Below, piece by piece: positions 32,065 to 39,667 of a stretch of 64,000 nucleotides of DNA; positions within the stretch are counted from its first letter, which is position 1, and each line of letters begins with the position of its first letter. The stretch spans positions 124,001 through 188,000 of the forward strand of contig NZ_VIRM01000008.1 of assembly GCF_006874475.1 (NCBI RefSeq). The letters run 5' to 3'. A program made the position numbers and the translations under genes. Under the pieces are notes generated by a model. The model saw nothing but the letters and a program-made list of their open reading frames with translations. It was not told the DNA's origin and made no database searches. The stretch comes from Microbispora hainanensis (GTDB taxonomy: Bacteria > Actinomycetota > Actinomycetes > Streptosporangiales > Streptosporangiaceae).

Positions 32065-33045
32065 ATGAGCGACGCGATCACGGCCGAAGGACTGGTCAAG
32101 AGATACGGCGAGGTGACCGCTCTCGACGGGCTGAGCTTCACCGTCCCGCAGGGGACGGTGCTCGCCCTGCTCGGCCCGAACGGCGCCGGCAAGACCACGA
32201 CCGTGCGGGTCCTGACCACGCTGCTGCGGCCCGACGAAGGCCGCGCCACCGTCGCCGGATGCGACGTCGTCGGCGACGCCCGGCGGCTGCGCTCGTCCAT
32301 CGGACTGTCCGGCCAGTACGCCGCCGTCGACGAGCACCTCACCGGCGCCGAGAACCTGGAGATGATCGGGCGGCTTTATCACCTGGGCGCACGGCACAGC
32401 AAGGCCCGCGCCCGTGAGCTGCTCGAACGCTTCGACCTCACCGAGGCGGCGGACCGTCCGGTGAAGGGCTACTCCGGCGGCATGCGCCGCCGCATCGACC
32501 TCGCCGGCGCCCTGGTCGCCGACCCGCCGGTGCTGTTCCTCGACGAGCCCACCACGGGCCTGGACCCCCGCGCGCGGGCCGCGCTGTGGGACACCATCTC
32601 CGAACTCGTCGCGGGCGGCAGCACGCTGCTGCTCACCACCCAGTACATGGAGGAGGCCGACCACCTGGCCGACCAGATCATGGTGGTCGACCACGGCCGC
32701 GCCATCGCCCGCGGCACCGCCGACGAGCTCAAGGACCAGGTCGGCGGCAGCCGCATCGAGCTGACCGTGACCGACGCCGCCGAAATGGAGACGGCCCGGC
32801 AGACCCTCGCCCGGTTCGCCGCCGGCGATATGCGGACCGTGCCGGAATCGCTCCAGATCACCGTCCCGGTCACCGACGGCCCCGAGGCGCTGCGCCAGGT
32901 CCTCGGCCTGCTCGCCGACGCCGGGGTCCGGGTGCGCGACGCCGGCCTGCGGCGGCCCACCCTCGACGACGTCTACCTCACCCTGACCGGGCACCAGGCG
33001 TCCGGCACCGACTCCGACTCCGAGGCCCGGGAGGCCGCCCGATGA
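32065..33045 (+). CDS. DrrA-like ABC transporter ATP-binding protein
   Basis: This 326-residue ABC ATPase has Walker A GPNGAGKTT (37-45), the signature YSGGMRRRIDLAGAL, Walker B VLFLDEPTTGLDPRAR and the switch histidine region LLLTTQYMEEAD. A C-terminal extension of about 90 residues, including GVRVRDAGLRRPTLDDVYLTLTGH, is typical of the DrrA daunorubicin-exporter family. Its stop overlaps the start of the permease gene (ATGA), so the two subunits are coupled. The likely role is export of a lipid or drug. Confidence 0.93.
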   Translation: MSDAITAEGLVKRYGEVTALDGLSFTVPQGTVLALLGPNGAGKTTTVRVLTTLLRPDEGRATVAGCDVVGDARRLRSSIGLSGQYAAVDEHLTGAENLEMIGRLYHLGARHSKARARELLERFDLTEAADRPVKGYSGGMRRRIDLAGALVADPPVLFLDEPTTGLDPRARAALWDTISELVAGGSTLLLTTQYMEEADHLADQIMVVDHGRAIARGTADELKDQVGGSRIELTVTDAAEMETARQTLARFAAGDMRTVPESLQITVPVTDGPEALRQVLGLLADAGVRVRDAGLRRPTLDDVYLTLTGHQASGTDSDSEAREAAR

Positions 33046-33845
33046 ACGCGCTCACCATGCCCGTCGCCGACGGCTGGACCATCGCCAAGCGCAACACCCT
33101 CAAGATCAGGCGGTCGCCTGACCTGCTCGGCTCCGCGATCATGTTCCCGATCGTGTTCGTGCTGATGTTCGCCTACGTCTTCGGCAGCGTCATCCACGTC
33201 CCGGGGATGTCCTACCGGGAGTTCCTGATCCCCGGCATCTTCGTCCAGGCCGTGCTCGTGAGCGCGCAGGTCACGGGCTACACGCTGACCCTGGACCTGC
33301 AGAAGGGGATCTTCGACCGGTTCCGCTCGCTGCCCATGGCCCCGTCCGGGGTGCTGATCGGCCAGACCGTGAGCGACCTGCTGATGAACCTCGCCAGCCT
33401 GGTCGTCATGGCGGTGATGGGGCTGATCGTCGGCTGGCGGGTGCACACCGCGCCGCACGAGGCCGTCCTCGGCTTCGGGCTGCTGCTGCTGTTCGCCTAC
33501 GCGTTCTCCTGGTTCACCGCGACCGTCGCGCTGGCCCTGCGCACCCCGGAGAGCTTCAACAACGTCGCCACCACGCTCTCCTTTCCGCTGATGTTCGTCT
33601 CCAACGCCTTCCTCGACAGCTCCGCGCTGCCCACGCCGCTCCGCGTCGTCGCCGAGTGGAACCCGGTCTCGACCATCACCCAGGGCGTGCGCGAGCTCTT
33701 CGGCAACACCAGCGCCGCGATGAAGACCGCGGACGCCTGGCCCCTGCAGCACGCCGTCCCGGCGTCGCTGCTCTGGATCGCGGTCATCCTGGTCGTGTTC
33801 GTCCCGCTGGCGACCCGGCTCTACAAGAAGGCGGTCAGCGCCTGA
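33042..33845 (+). CDS. DrrB-like ABC-2 permease
   Basis: This 267-residue ABC-2 type permease has about six membrane helices and the family segments FVLMFAYVFGSVI, YREFLIPGIFVQ, GIFDRFRSLPMA and LSFPLMFVSNAF. It is translationally coupled to the DrrA-like ATPase. Together they should form a homodimeric-type exporter. The operon ends here, at a very strong hairpin 13 bp downstream. Confidence 0.93.
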   Translation: MNALTMPVADGWTIAKRNTLKIRRSPDLLGSAIMFPIVFVLMFAYVFGSVIHVPGMSYREFLIPGIFVQAVLVSAQVTGYTLTLDLQKGIFDRFRSLPMAPSGVLIGQTVSDLLMNLASLVVMAVMGLIVGWRVHTAPHEAVLGFGLLLLFAYAFSWFTATVALALRTPESFNNVATTLSFPLMFVSNAFLDSSALPTPLRVVAEWNPVSTITQGVRELFGNTSAAMKTADAWPLQHAVPASLLWIAVILVVFVPLATRLYKKAVSA

Positions 33846-33857
33846 CCACGCACGCCG

Positions 33858-33899
33858 TCGCGAGAGCCCGCCGCCGGAGCCGGTGGCGGGCTCTCGCGA
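33858..33899. terminator. Strong hairpin terminator after ABC operon
   Basis: A perfect 15-bp stem (33858-33872 with 33885-33899) closes a 12-nt loop. The inner part reads GAGAGCCCGCC with GGCGGGCTCTC. This is the longest perfect hairpin I noticed in the window. Confidence 0.85.
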
Positions 33900-33913
33900 G
33901 CCGGCCCGTCGTA

Positions 33914-33965
33914 CGGCCCGCTCGTCCGGCCCGCTCGTCCGGCCCGCTCGTCCGGCCGTTCGTTC
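33914..33965. repeat. 13-bp tandem repeat, four copies
   Basis: The unit CGGCCCGCTCGTC occurs three times exactly and once with changes, head to tail, in the 159-bp gap between convergent genes. The unit length equals that of the separate repeat at 41981. Confidence 0.8.
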
Positions 33966-34004
33966 GGCCAGACCGGGTGCGCGGTGCCCAGAGCGGGCGC
34001 CGGG

Positions 34005-34829
34005 TCAGGGCTTGCGGCCGACGGCGCCCAGGATGCCGGAGTTGCCCGGGTCCGCCGGCACCGCCCAGGGGACGTCGGGGCGCCACGCCTGCACGGGGAC
34101 CACGCCGGGCTCCAGGATCTTCAGCCCGTCGAAGTACGACGTGATCTGCGCCAGCGACCGGCCCGCCAGCCCGCCCGAGGACGTGGCCGAGTAGACCTGC
34201 TTGCTCGCCTCCACGACCTCCTCCCGGATGTCGCCCCTGTAGATGTGCGACAGCACGAGGTGGCCGCCCGGGATCAGCCGTTCCCGCACCTCCGCCACAA
34301 CGCGGGCGGCGGTCTCGTCCTCGGTCACGAAGTGCAGCACCGAGACCAGGAGGACGGCGAACGGCCGGGTGAAGTCGATGTGGGCCCGCACCGCCGGGTC
34401 GTCGAAGATGGCGCCGGGATCGCGGAGGTCGCCGTTCATGACCATCGTGTCCGGATTGTCGGCCAGCAGCGCCCGCGCGTGGACGAGGACGACGGGGTCG
34501 TTGTCCACGTAGACGACGCGCGATCCCGGGGCGTGCCGCTGCGCGACCTGGTGGACGTTCTCCTGCGTGGGCAGCCCGGCGCCGATGTCGATGAACTGGG
34601 TGACGCCCGACTCGGCCAGGTGCCGTACGGCGCGGCCGAGGAAGCCGCGGTTCTCCCGGGCGATCTCCCGCCCGTCGTTGCCCATCTGGCGGCCGATGGC
34701 GAGCATCTTCTCGGCGGCCTCCCGGTCGGCCGGGAAGTTGTCCTTGCCGCCCAGGTAGTAGTCGTACATCCGGGCGACGCTGGGCACGCTGGGATCGATG
34801 CCCGCCGGTGCCCGTCCGAAGTCGTCCAT
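34005..34829 (-). CDS. Methyltransf_19 (DUF574) SAM-dependent methyltransferase (1)
   Basis: This 274-residue protein is of the actinobacterial DUF574 family. It begins with the conserved PSVARMYDYYLGGKDNFPAD, then FIDIGAGLPTQENVHQVAQ (motif I), VVYVDNDPVVL and SVLHFVTED. The start is ATG with GGAGCGA upstream. Families of these methyltransferases are expanded in streptomycetes and relatives; their substrates are unknown. A paralogue lies at 44544 in the same orientation. Confidence 0.92.
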   Translation of the reverse strand: MDDFGRAPAGIDPSVPSVARMYDYYLGGKDNFPADREAAEKMLAIGRQMGNDGREIARENRGFLGRAVRHLAESGVTQFIDIGAGLPTQENVHQVAQRHAPGSRVVYVDNDPVVLVHARALLADNPDTMVMNGDLRDPGAIFDDPAVRAHIDFTRPFAVLLVSVLHFVTEDETAARVVAEVRERLIPGGHLVLSHIYRGDIREEVVEASKQVYSATSSGGLAGRSLAQITSYFDGLKILEPGVVPVQAWRPDVPWAVPADPGNSGILGAVGRKP

Positions 34830-34943
34830 ACGTCGCTCCTCGCTGGTGGGACCGCTCCCACGAATTCCGTACGGTGATGATCATCCCCTGAGATTCGCCC
34901 AGGGGCAACGGGGCAGCGCGATGGGACGACCTAAGGAGGACGC

Positions 34944-35330
34944 ATGACACCACGCATGCCACCGCGCATGACCCTGACGGCGGCGGTGCTCGACGCACCC
35001 GACGCACGCGAGCTGGCGCTCTTCTACCAGCGGCTGCTGGGCTGGCCGATCGACGACGAACCCGGATGGGTCACGCTGCGCCCGCCGGGCGGCGGGACGG
35101 GCCTGTCGTTCCAGACCGAGAAGCGATACGAGCGGCCCGTGTGGCCCGCGGCGCCCGGGGAGCAGCAGATGATGCTCCACCTGGACATCGAGGTGGACGA
35201 TCTCGGCACGGCCGGGGCCCACGCCGTCGAAGCGGGCGCGACCCTCGCCGGCCATCAGCCGCAGGACGACGTGCGGGTCTACCTCGATCCGGCGGGGCAC
35301 CCGTTCTGCCTGTGGATCAGGACGGGCTGA
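34944..35330 (+). CDS. VOC-family (glyoxalase-like) protein
   Basis: This 128-residue protein of the glyoxalase/bleomycin-resistance fold has AVLDAPDARELALFYQRLLGW, then GWVTLRPPGGGTGLSFQ, QMMLHLDIEVDDL and VRVYLDPAGHPFCLWI. It matches the actinobacterial 'Glyoxalase_6' type. AAGGAGGA precedes the ATG. It is divergent from the methyltransferase at 34005. No substrate can be assigned. Confidence 0.88.
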   Translation: MTPRMPPRMTLTAAVLDAPDARELALFYQRLLGWPIDDEPGWVTLRPPGGGTGLSFQTEKRYERPVWPAAPGEQQMMLHLDIEVDDLGTAGAHAVEAGATLAGHQPQDDVRVYLDPAGHPFCLWIRTG

Positions 35331-35443
35331 CCCGCGCCCCGATGATCTGGCGGTGAGGACGGCGGGCCGGTGAAAACGGATTAATGCGGGCGACATTCCA
35401 CGGACGGTGACCACGTAACAACGCCTGGTCAGACTTCCGGAGT

Positions 35444-36283
35444 ATGAGCGAACCGAGAAATGCCGCCGACGGGGGCGGTCACGCGTCTCCCGGCCCGCAT
35501 CACCGGCACCCGCATCACCGGCGGTCCTGGCGGCGGGAGGTCGCGGAACTGGCCGCGCTCTTCCTCGCCGTCGGCCTCGCCCACGTGCTGACCACCCTGC
35601 TCGGCCACCGGGACCCCGGCCCGGTGATCCTCGTCGGCCTCGGCCTGGCGCTGATCCTCGGCTCGGCCGCGCACCGGCGGCTGTCGGCCCCCGGAGGCGT
35701 ACGGCTGCGCGCAAAGGCTGCCGCGGAGCAGCCCACGAGCCTGTGGCGGGTGCGTGCCCGGGTCGCCGAGCGCCCCGGCCGCCTCGCCGCGCTCGCCGGG
35801 GCGTTCGCCCGGCTGCGCTGCAACATCCTCGCCCTGCAGATCGCGCCCGCCGGAAGCGCGTCGATGCTGCCGGGAGGCTGCGACGCCCTGGACGAGTTCA
35901 TCGTCGAGGCCCCGGCCTCGCTGACGCCCGGCGACCTGCGGCGCGCGGTCGACCGGGCCGGCGGGGCGGACGCCGTGATCGTCCCCGCCCAGGTCAGGGA
36001 CCTCATCGACCCCGGCATCCAGGCGCTGCTGCTGGGCCGGCGCGTACGCGACGACCCGGGCGAGCTGGTCGCGGCCATGACCGAGTTGCTGCGCACGGCC
36101 GACATCGGCAGGCAGGGCCCCGGCGAGCCGGTCCCCGCGGAGGAGCCGACCGTGATGACCATTCCCCTGCCCGGCGGCGTGCTGGTGGCGCGGCGGCCGG
36201 ACCTGCCGTTCACGCCGACCGAGGCGGCGCGGGCCGCCGCGCTGGCCGCGGCGGCCCGGCACCGCCAGTGGGCGGACGAGTGA
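35444..36283 (+). CDS. Membrane-anchored ACT-domain protein
   Basis: This is a 279-residue protein. A His/Pro-rich N-terminus (to residue 26) precedes two membrane helices (about 36-52 and 58-75). An ACT-type regulatory domain follows at about 98-180: LWRVRARVAERPGRLAALAGAF, RCNILALQIAP and DEFIVEAPASLTPGDL. The C-terminal 100 residues, including VMTIPLPGGVLVARRPDLPFTPTEAARAAAL, have no motif I know. ACT domains bind amino acids or similar ligands. A membrane sensor role is inferred. Confidence 0.75.
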   Translation: MSEPRNAADGGGHASPGPHHRHPHHRRSWRREVAELAALFLAVGLAHVLTTLLGHRDPGPVILVGLGLALILGSAAHRRLSAPGGVRLRAKAAAEQPTSLWRVRARVAERPGRLAALAGAFARLRCNILALQIAPAGSASMLPGGCDALDEFIVEAPASLTPGDLRRAVDRAGGADAVIVPAQVRDLIDPGIQALLLGRRVRDDPGELVAAMTELLRTADIGRQGPGEPVPAEEPTVMTIPLPGGVLVARRPDLPFTPTEAARAAALAAAARHRQWADE

Positions 36284-36358
36284 GCCGGCTCCGGACGAAT
36301 CAGCTCGTCCGGAGAATTCGGCTCGGCCCCGGAGCCGCCCCTGGACGAGCCGGTTCCG

Positions 36359-36389
36359 TCCGGGGACGGGTGAGCCGCCCGTCCCCGGA
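36359..36389. terminator. Bidirectional hairpin terminator
   Basis: A perfect 12-bp stem, TCCGGGGACGGG with CCCGTCCCCGGA, closes a 7-nt loop. It lies between the convergent ACT-domain and aldo/keto reductase genes. Confidence 0.75.
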
Positions 36390-36404
36390 TGGGCGTACCG
36401 GTCC

Positions 36405-37268
36405 TCAGCCCGCCGCGTCGAGGCGGCCGAGCTCCTCGGACGACAGCTCCAGGTCCACGGCCTTGACCGAGTCGAGGATCGTCTCCGGGCGCGACGAGCC
36501 GGGGATCGGGATGACCACCGGCGCCTTGGCCAGCATCCAGGCCAGGCACACCTGGTGCGGGCTCACGTTGCGTTCCCGCGCCACCTCCGCGAACGGCGCG
36601 AAGCGCGAACCCAGCTCGCCCGCCTTGGTGATGCCGCCGAACGGGCTCCAGGGCAGGAACGCGATGTCCAGCTCCGCGCACAGCTCCAGCTCCGGCTCGC
36701 TGGAACGGAAGGCCGGGGAGAACTGGTTCTGCACGCTGACCAGACGGCCGCCGAGGATGTCATTGGCCTGGCGGATCTGGTCGGGGTTGGCGTTCGAGAT
36801 GCCGGCGTAGCGGATCTTGCCCGCGTCCAGCAGGTCGCGGATCGCCCCGACCGAGTCCTCGTACGGCACCCGCGGGTCGGGCCGGTGGAACTGGTAGAGG
36901 CCGATCGCGTCGACGCCCAGCCGCTTGAGCGAGGCGTCGCACGCCTGCTTGAGGTAGTCGGGCGAGCCGTTCTGCGTCCAGGTGCCGTCGCCCGGGCGCA
37001 GGTGCCCGCCCTTGGTGGCGACCAGCACGTCCGAGGTGTCGCCGCCGTAGCTCGCCAGAGCCTTGGCGATCAACGTCTCGTTGTGGCCCACCTCGTTCGC
37101 GTGCAGGTGATAGGCGTCGGCCGTGTCGATGAGCGTCACCCCGGCGTCCAGGGCCGCGTGGATGGTCGCGATGGAGCGCTGCTCGTCGGGCCGCCCCTCG
37201 ATGGACATCGGCATGCCCCCGAGACCGATCGCGCCGACCTGCACGTCGCCGATGCGGCGAGTCCGCAT
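36405..37268 (-). CDS. Aldo/keto reductase (1)
   Basis: This 287-residue NADPH-dependent oxidoreductase has the AKR fold. The catalytic Asp/Tyr are in DTADAYHLHANEVGHNE, Lys in LVATKGGH, and His in YQFHRPDP. The C-terminal cofactor segment is PIPGSSRPETILDS. I chose the ATG at 37266-37268, with GGGGGG upstream. It is divergent from a LysR gene, which probably regulates it. The substrate is unknown; aldehydes and ketones are usual. Confidence 0.92.
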   Translation of the reverse strand: MRTRRIGDVQVGAIGLGGMPMSIEGRPDEQRSIATIHAALDAGVTLIDTADAYHLHANEVGHNETLIAKALASYGGDTSDVLVATKGGHLRPGDGTWTQNGSPDYLKQACDASLKRLGVDAIGLYQFHRPDPRVPYEDSVGAIRDLLDAGKIRYAGISNANPDQIRQANDILGGRLVSVQNQFSPAFRSSEPELELCAELDIAFLPWSPFGGITKAGELGSRFAPFAEVARERNVSPHQVCLAWMLAKAPVVIPIPGSSRPETILDSVKAVDLELSSEELGRLDAAG

Positions 37269-37384
37269 AAGAAGATCCCCCCTCGAATGACACAGATCAG
37301 AGTTCTGTGTCCTATCCTGCGGATTTGGCATTAAGCCGTCCAACAGAAGATTCCGATCGCATTGAGCAGCGTGGGTGATAAGCG

Positions 37385-38257
37385 GTGGAGTTACGGCAGC
37401 TCAGGTACTTCGTGGCGGTCGCCGAAGAGAGCCACTTCACACGAGCGGCCGATCGCCTGCGTATCGCGCAGTCCGGTCTGTCGGCGTCCATCCGCGCGCT
37501 CGAACGGGAGCTGGGCGCCGCCCTGTTCCGCCGCAACACCCGGCAGGTCCGGCTCACGCCCGAAGGCCGGGCACTGCTGGTGGAGGCCAGGCGAGCGCTC
37601 GCCGCGAGCGACGCGGCCCGTGAGGCCGTGGCCGCCGTGCAGGGCCTGCTGCGCGGATCGCTGTCCGTCGGATCGCTGCAGTGCCTGCACGCGGTGGACC
37701 TGCCGGCCGTGCTCGCCGGGTTCGTGGAGTCTCATCCCGGCCTCGACATCCGGCTGCGCCACGGCGGCTCGGGCGAGCTGGTCGAGCAGGTGCGCGAGGG
37801 CCGCCTCGACCTCGCCCTGGTGTCCCGCCCGGCGCACGAGCCCGACGACGTCGTGGTGGCCCCTCTCGCGGCCGAGCCGCTCGTGCTGGCCTGCGCGCCG
37901 GGGCACCCGCTGAGCGCGTACGGGAAGGTGCGGCTGGAGGCGCTGCGGGGCGAGCGGTTCGTGGACTTCCCGCCCGACTGGGGCACCCGCACACGGGCGG
38001 ACGAGGCGCTCGCCTCCGCCGGCGTCGACCGCCACGTGGCGCTGGAGGTCACCGACGTCCACTCCCTGCTCGATCTCGTGGGGAACGGCCTCGGCGTCGC
38101 CCTGGTCCCCCGGTCGTTCTCCCTCAAGACCGCGCGCGTGTGCTTCCTGGAACTCACCGATCCCGTTCCGATGTGGGAGACGGTGGCGGTGAGCGCAGCG
38201 CCCGGCGGCGCCGCGGGGGCGGCATTGCTGGAGGAGATCTACCACGCCTCACGTTGA
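37385..38257 (+). CDS. LysR-family regulator
   Basis: This 290-residue protein begins at GTG and has the canonical LysR helix-turn-helix: MELRQLRYFVAVAEESHFTR, then SGLSASIRALERELGAALF. It is followed by a periplasmic-binding-protein-like effector domain (LSVGSLQCLHAVDLP to VALVPRSFS). It is divergent from the aldo/keto reductase gene at 36405, the usual target arrangement. The 116-bp gap contains no obvious T-N11-A site that I can single out. Confidence 0.92.
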   Translation: MELRQLRYFVAVAEESHFTRAADRLRIAQSGLSASIRALERELGAALFRRNTRQVRLTPEGRALLVEARRALAASDAAREAVAAVQGLLRGSLSVGSLQCLHAVDLPAVLAGFVESHPGLDIRLRHGGSGELVEQVREGRLDLALVSRPAHEPDDVVVAPLAAEPLVLACAPGHPLSAYGKVRLEALRGERFVDFPPDWGTRTRADEALASAGVDRHVALEVTDVHSLLDLVGNGLGVALVPRSFSLKTARVCFLELTDPVPMWETVAVSAAPGGAAGAALLEEIYHASR

Positions 38258-38276
38258 CTTTCTCGTCAAAAATCCC

Positions 38277-38293
38277 CCAAATTGGTATATAAC
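38277..38293 (+). promoter_or_regulatory. CCAAATTGG box and -10 element before 47-residue protein gene
   Basis: CCAAATTGGTAT (38277-38288) is identical over 12 bp to the reverse complement of the box before the flavohaemoglobin gene (43247-43258). It runs into a -10-like TATAAC (38288-38293). The same CCAAATTGG core precedes the NsrR gene at 42722. Control by NsrR is inferred. Confidence 0.6.
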
Positions 38294-38364
38294 ACCTTCA
38301 CAAGCCTTCGGGGTTCGGTCCCAAGGCTCCTCCCGAACGGCCGACGACCACGAAGGCGACTCCC

Positions 38365-38508
38365 ATGAGCGTGCACGTCCACGTCCGCCTCAACGACGGT
38401 TACGCAGTCACCGAGGACGGTCAGCTACTGGAGCGGACAAGTTGCCACTGCGGCGCCTCCTGGGAGACGTTCTTCCAGGCCGACGAGGGCGAACCCGAGA
38501 ACATCTGA
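38365..38508 (+). CDS. Small 47-residue Cys-X-Cys protein
   Basis: This short gene encodes MSVHVHVRLNDGYAVTEDGQ followed by a tail containing SCHCGASWETFFQ, 47 residues in all. The two cysteines (Cys-His-Cys) and nearby Trp could bind a metal or sense redox state. The start is ATG; GAAGGCGA lies upstream as a modest ribosome site. I do not recognise the family. Its promoter carries the same CCAAATTGG box as the nsrR and flavohaemoglobin genes, so it may be a new member of the nitric-oxide response. Confidence 0.65.
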   Translation: MSVHVHVRLNDGYAVTEDGQLLERTSCHCGASWETFFQADEGEPENI

Positions 38509-38523
38509 GCCGCCTGACCGTGC

Positions 38524-39498
38524 TCACCGCCCGGCGCGGGCGATGATCTCCAGCAACCCGCGGTGCGTCTCCCGGTCGGCCGCCACGACGAGCCCGCCCG
38601 CCCCGGTGTGCAGCGGCTCGCCGCGGATGCCGGTCACCACGCAACCGGCGGCCTGGCACAGCGCGATCCCGCTCGCGAAGTGCACGCTGTCGCGCAGGTG
38701 GCCGTCGGTGACGTACGCGGCGCGCCGGCCGGCGGCGACCCACGCCACCGCCAGGGTGGTGGAGACGACCCGTGGGCGGAAGCGCTCGGCGAACCCCGGG
38801 TCGGCGAGGAGCGCGGCGGCCCGGAAGGCCGGTGCGTTCGGGAACGGCGGGTCGAGATTGACGTCCACCAGCCGCGATTCGGCCGACGGCGTGAGCCGCT
38901 CGTCCCCGGTGCCCCCGGCGCCCCCGGCCTCCCCAGCGCAGCCTGCGCCTCCGGCATCCCCAGCGCCTCCCGTATCCCCTTCGCCCCAGGCGTCCCCGAC
39001 GTCCCCAGCATCCCCCCCGCCCCAGGCGTCCCTGATGTCCCCAGCGCCTCCAGCATTCCCTCCACCCCCGGCAGCCCCGGCCGCTCCGGCGTCGCGGCGC
39101 ACGTACGCGTGCGCGCCGTCCGTCCAGAACACCTCGCCGGTGAAGGGATCGGCGCAGGCCGCCGCCGTGACGGCGGAGCCCGTCCGCAGGGCGACGTTCA
39201 CCCCGACGAGCATGGTGCGCGCGGCGTAGTTCAGCGTGCCGCACAGAGGATCGACCAGCCACATGCGCTCCGCGCCGTCCCGCCCGGTGCGGCCGGTCTC
39301 CTCGCCCGTCACGGCGTCGTCCGGGCGAGCCGCGCGGATGACGCCGAGGATCGCCTTCTCCGCTTCGATGTCGGCGACCGTGGCGAAGTCGTCCGCGGAT
39401 TTCGCGAAGCGCGTCAGCGACGTCCCCCACATGGCGCGCACGACGGCGGCTCCGGCTCGCGCCGCCGCCAGGGCCAGTTCCTCATCTGTGATCGACAC
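38524..39498 (-). CDS. Inositol-monophosphatase-family protein with Gly-rich insert
   Basis: This 324-residue protein has the IMPase fold: VTGEET (Glu66/Glu67), WLVDPLCGTLNYA (residues 80-92) and a C-terminal DSVHFASGIALCQAAG. In the metal motif D-P-x-D-G-T, the second aspartate is cysteine (Cys86), so activity may differ from classical IMPases. Residues 137-199 are a low-complexity Gly/Ala/Asp insert not seen in IMPases. The start is GTG at 39496-39498. The gene is convergent with the small Cys-X-Cys gene. The function is uncertain. Confidence 0.8.
   Translation of the reverse strand: MSITDEELALAAARAGAAVVRAMWGTSLTRFAKSADDFATVADIEAEKAILGVIRAARPDDAVTGEETGRTGRDGAERMWLVDPLCGTLNYAARTMLVGVNVALRTGSAVTAAACADPFTGEVFWTDGAHAYVRRDAGAAGAAGGGGNAGGAGDIRDAWGGGDAGDVGDAWGEGDTGGAGDAGGAGCAGEAGGAGGTGDERLTPSAESRLVDVNLDPPFPNAPAFRAAALLADPGFAERFRPRVVSTTLAVAWVAAGRRAAYVTDGHLRDSVHFASGIALCQAAGCVVTGIRGEPLHTGAGGLVVAADRETHRGLLEIIARAGR
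38902..39090 (-). repeat. Imperfect Gly/Ala-rich coding repeat
   Basis: About 63 codons of imperfect triplet-based repeats (GGAGDAGG-, DVGDAWGEGD-like units) lie inside the IMPase-like gene, between the first and second halves of the fold. Confidence 0.75.
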
Positions 39499-39667
39499 GA
39501 GGACAGGACTATCACGCCTCCCGGCGCCGCCGACCGCTGCCGCCGACCCGTGCCGCCGACCCGTGCCGTCATGCCGCGCGGGCGGCGTCTCCGGGGATCT
39601 CCCCAAGGCGATCGGTTCTCACTAGGCTGATCCAGAAGTTTCCTCTGTTCAGGTGCTGGAGCCGCTC

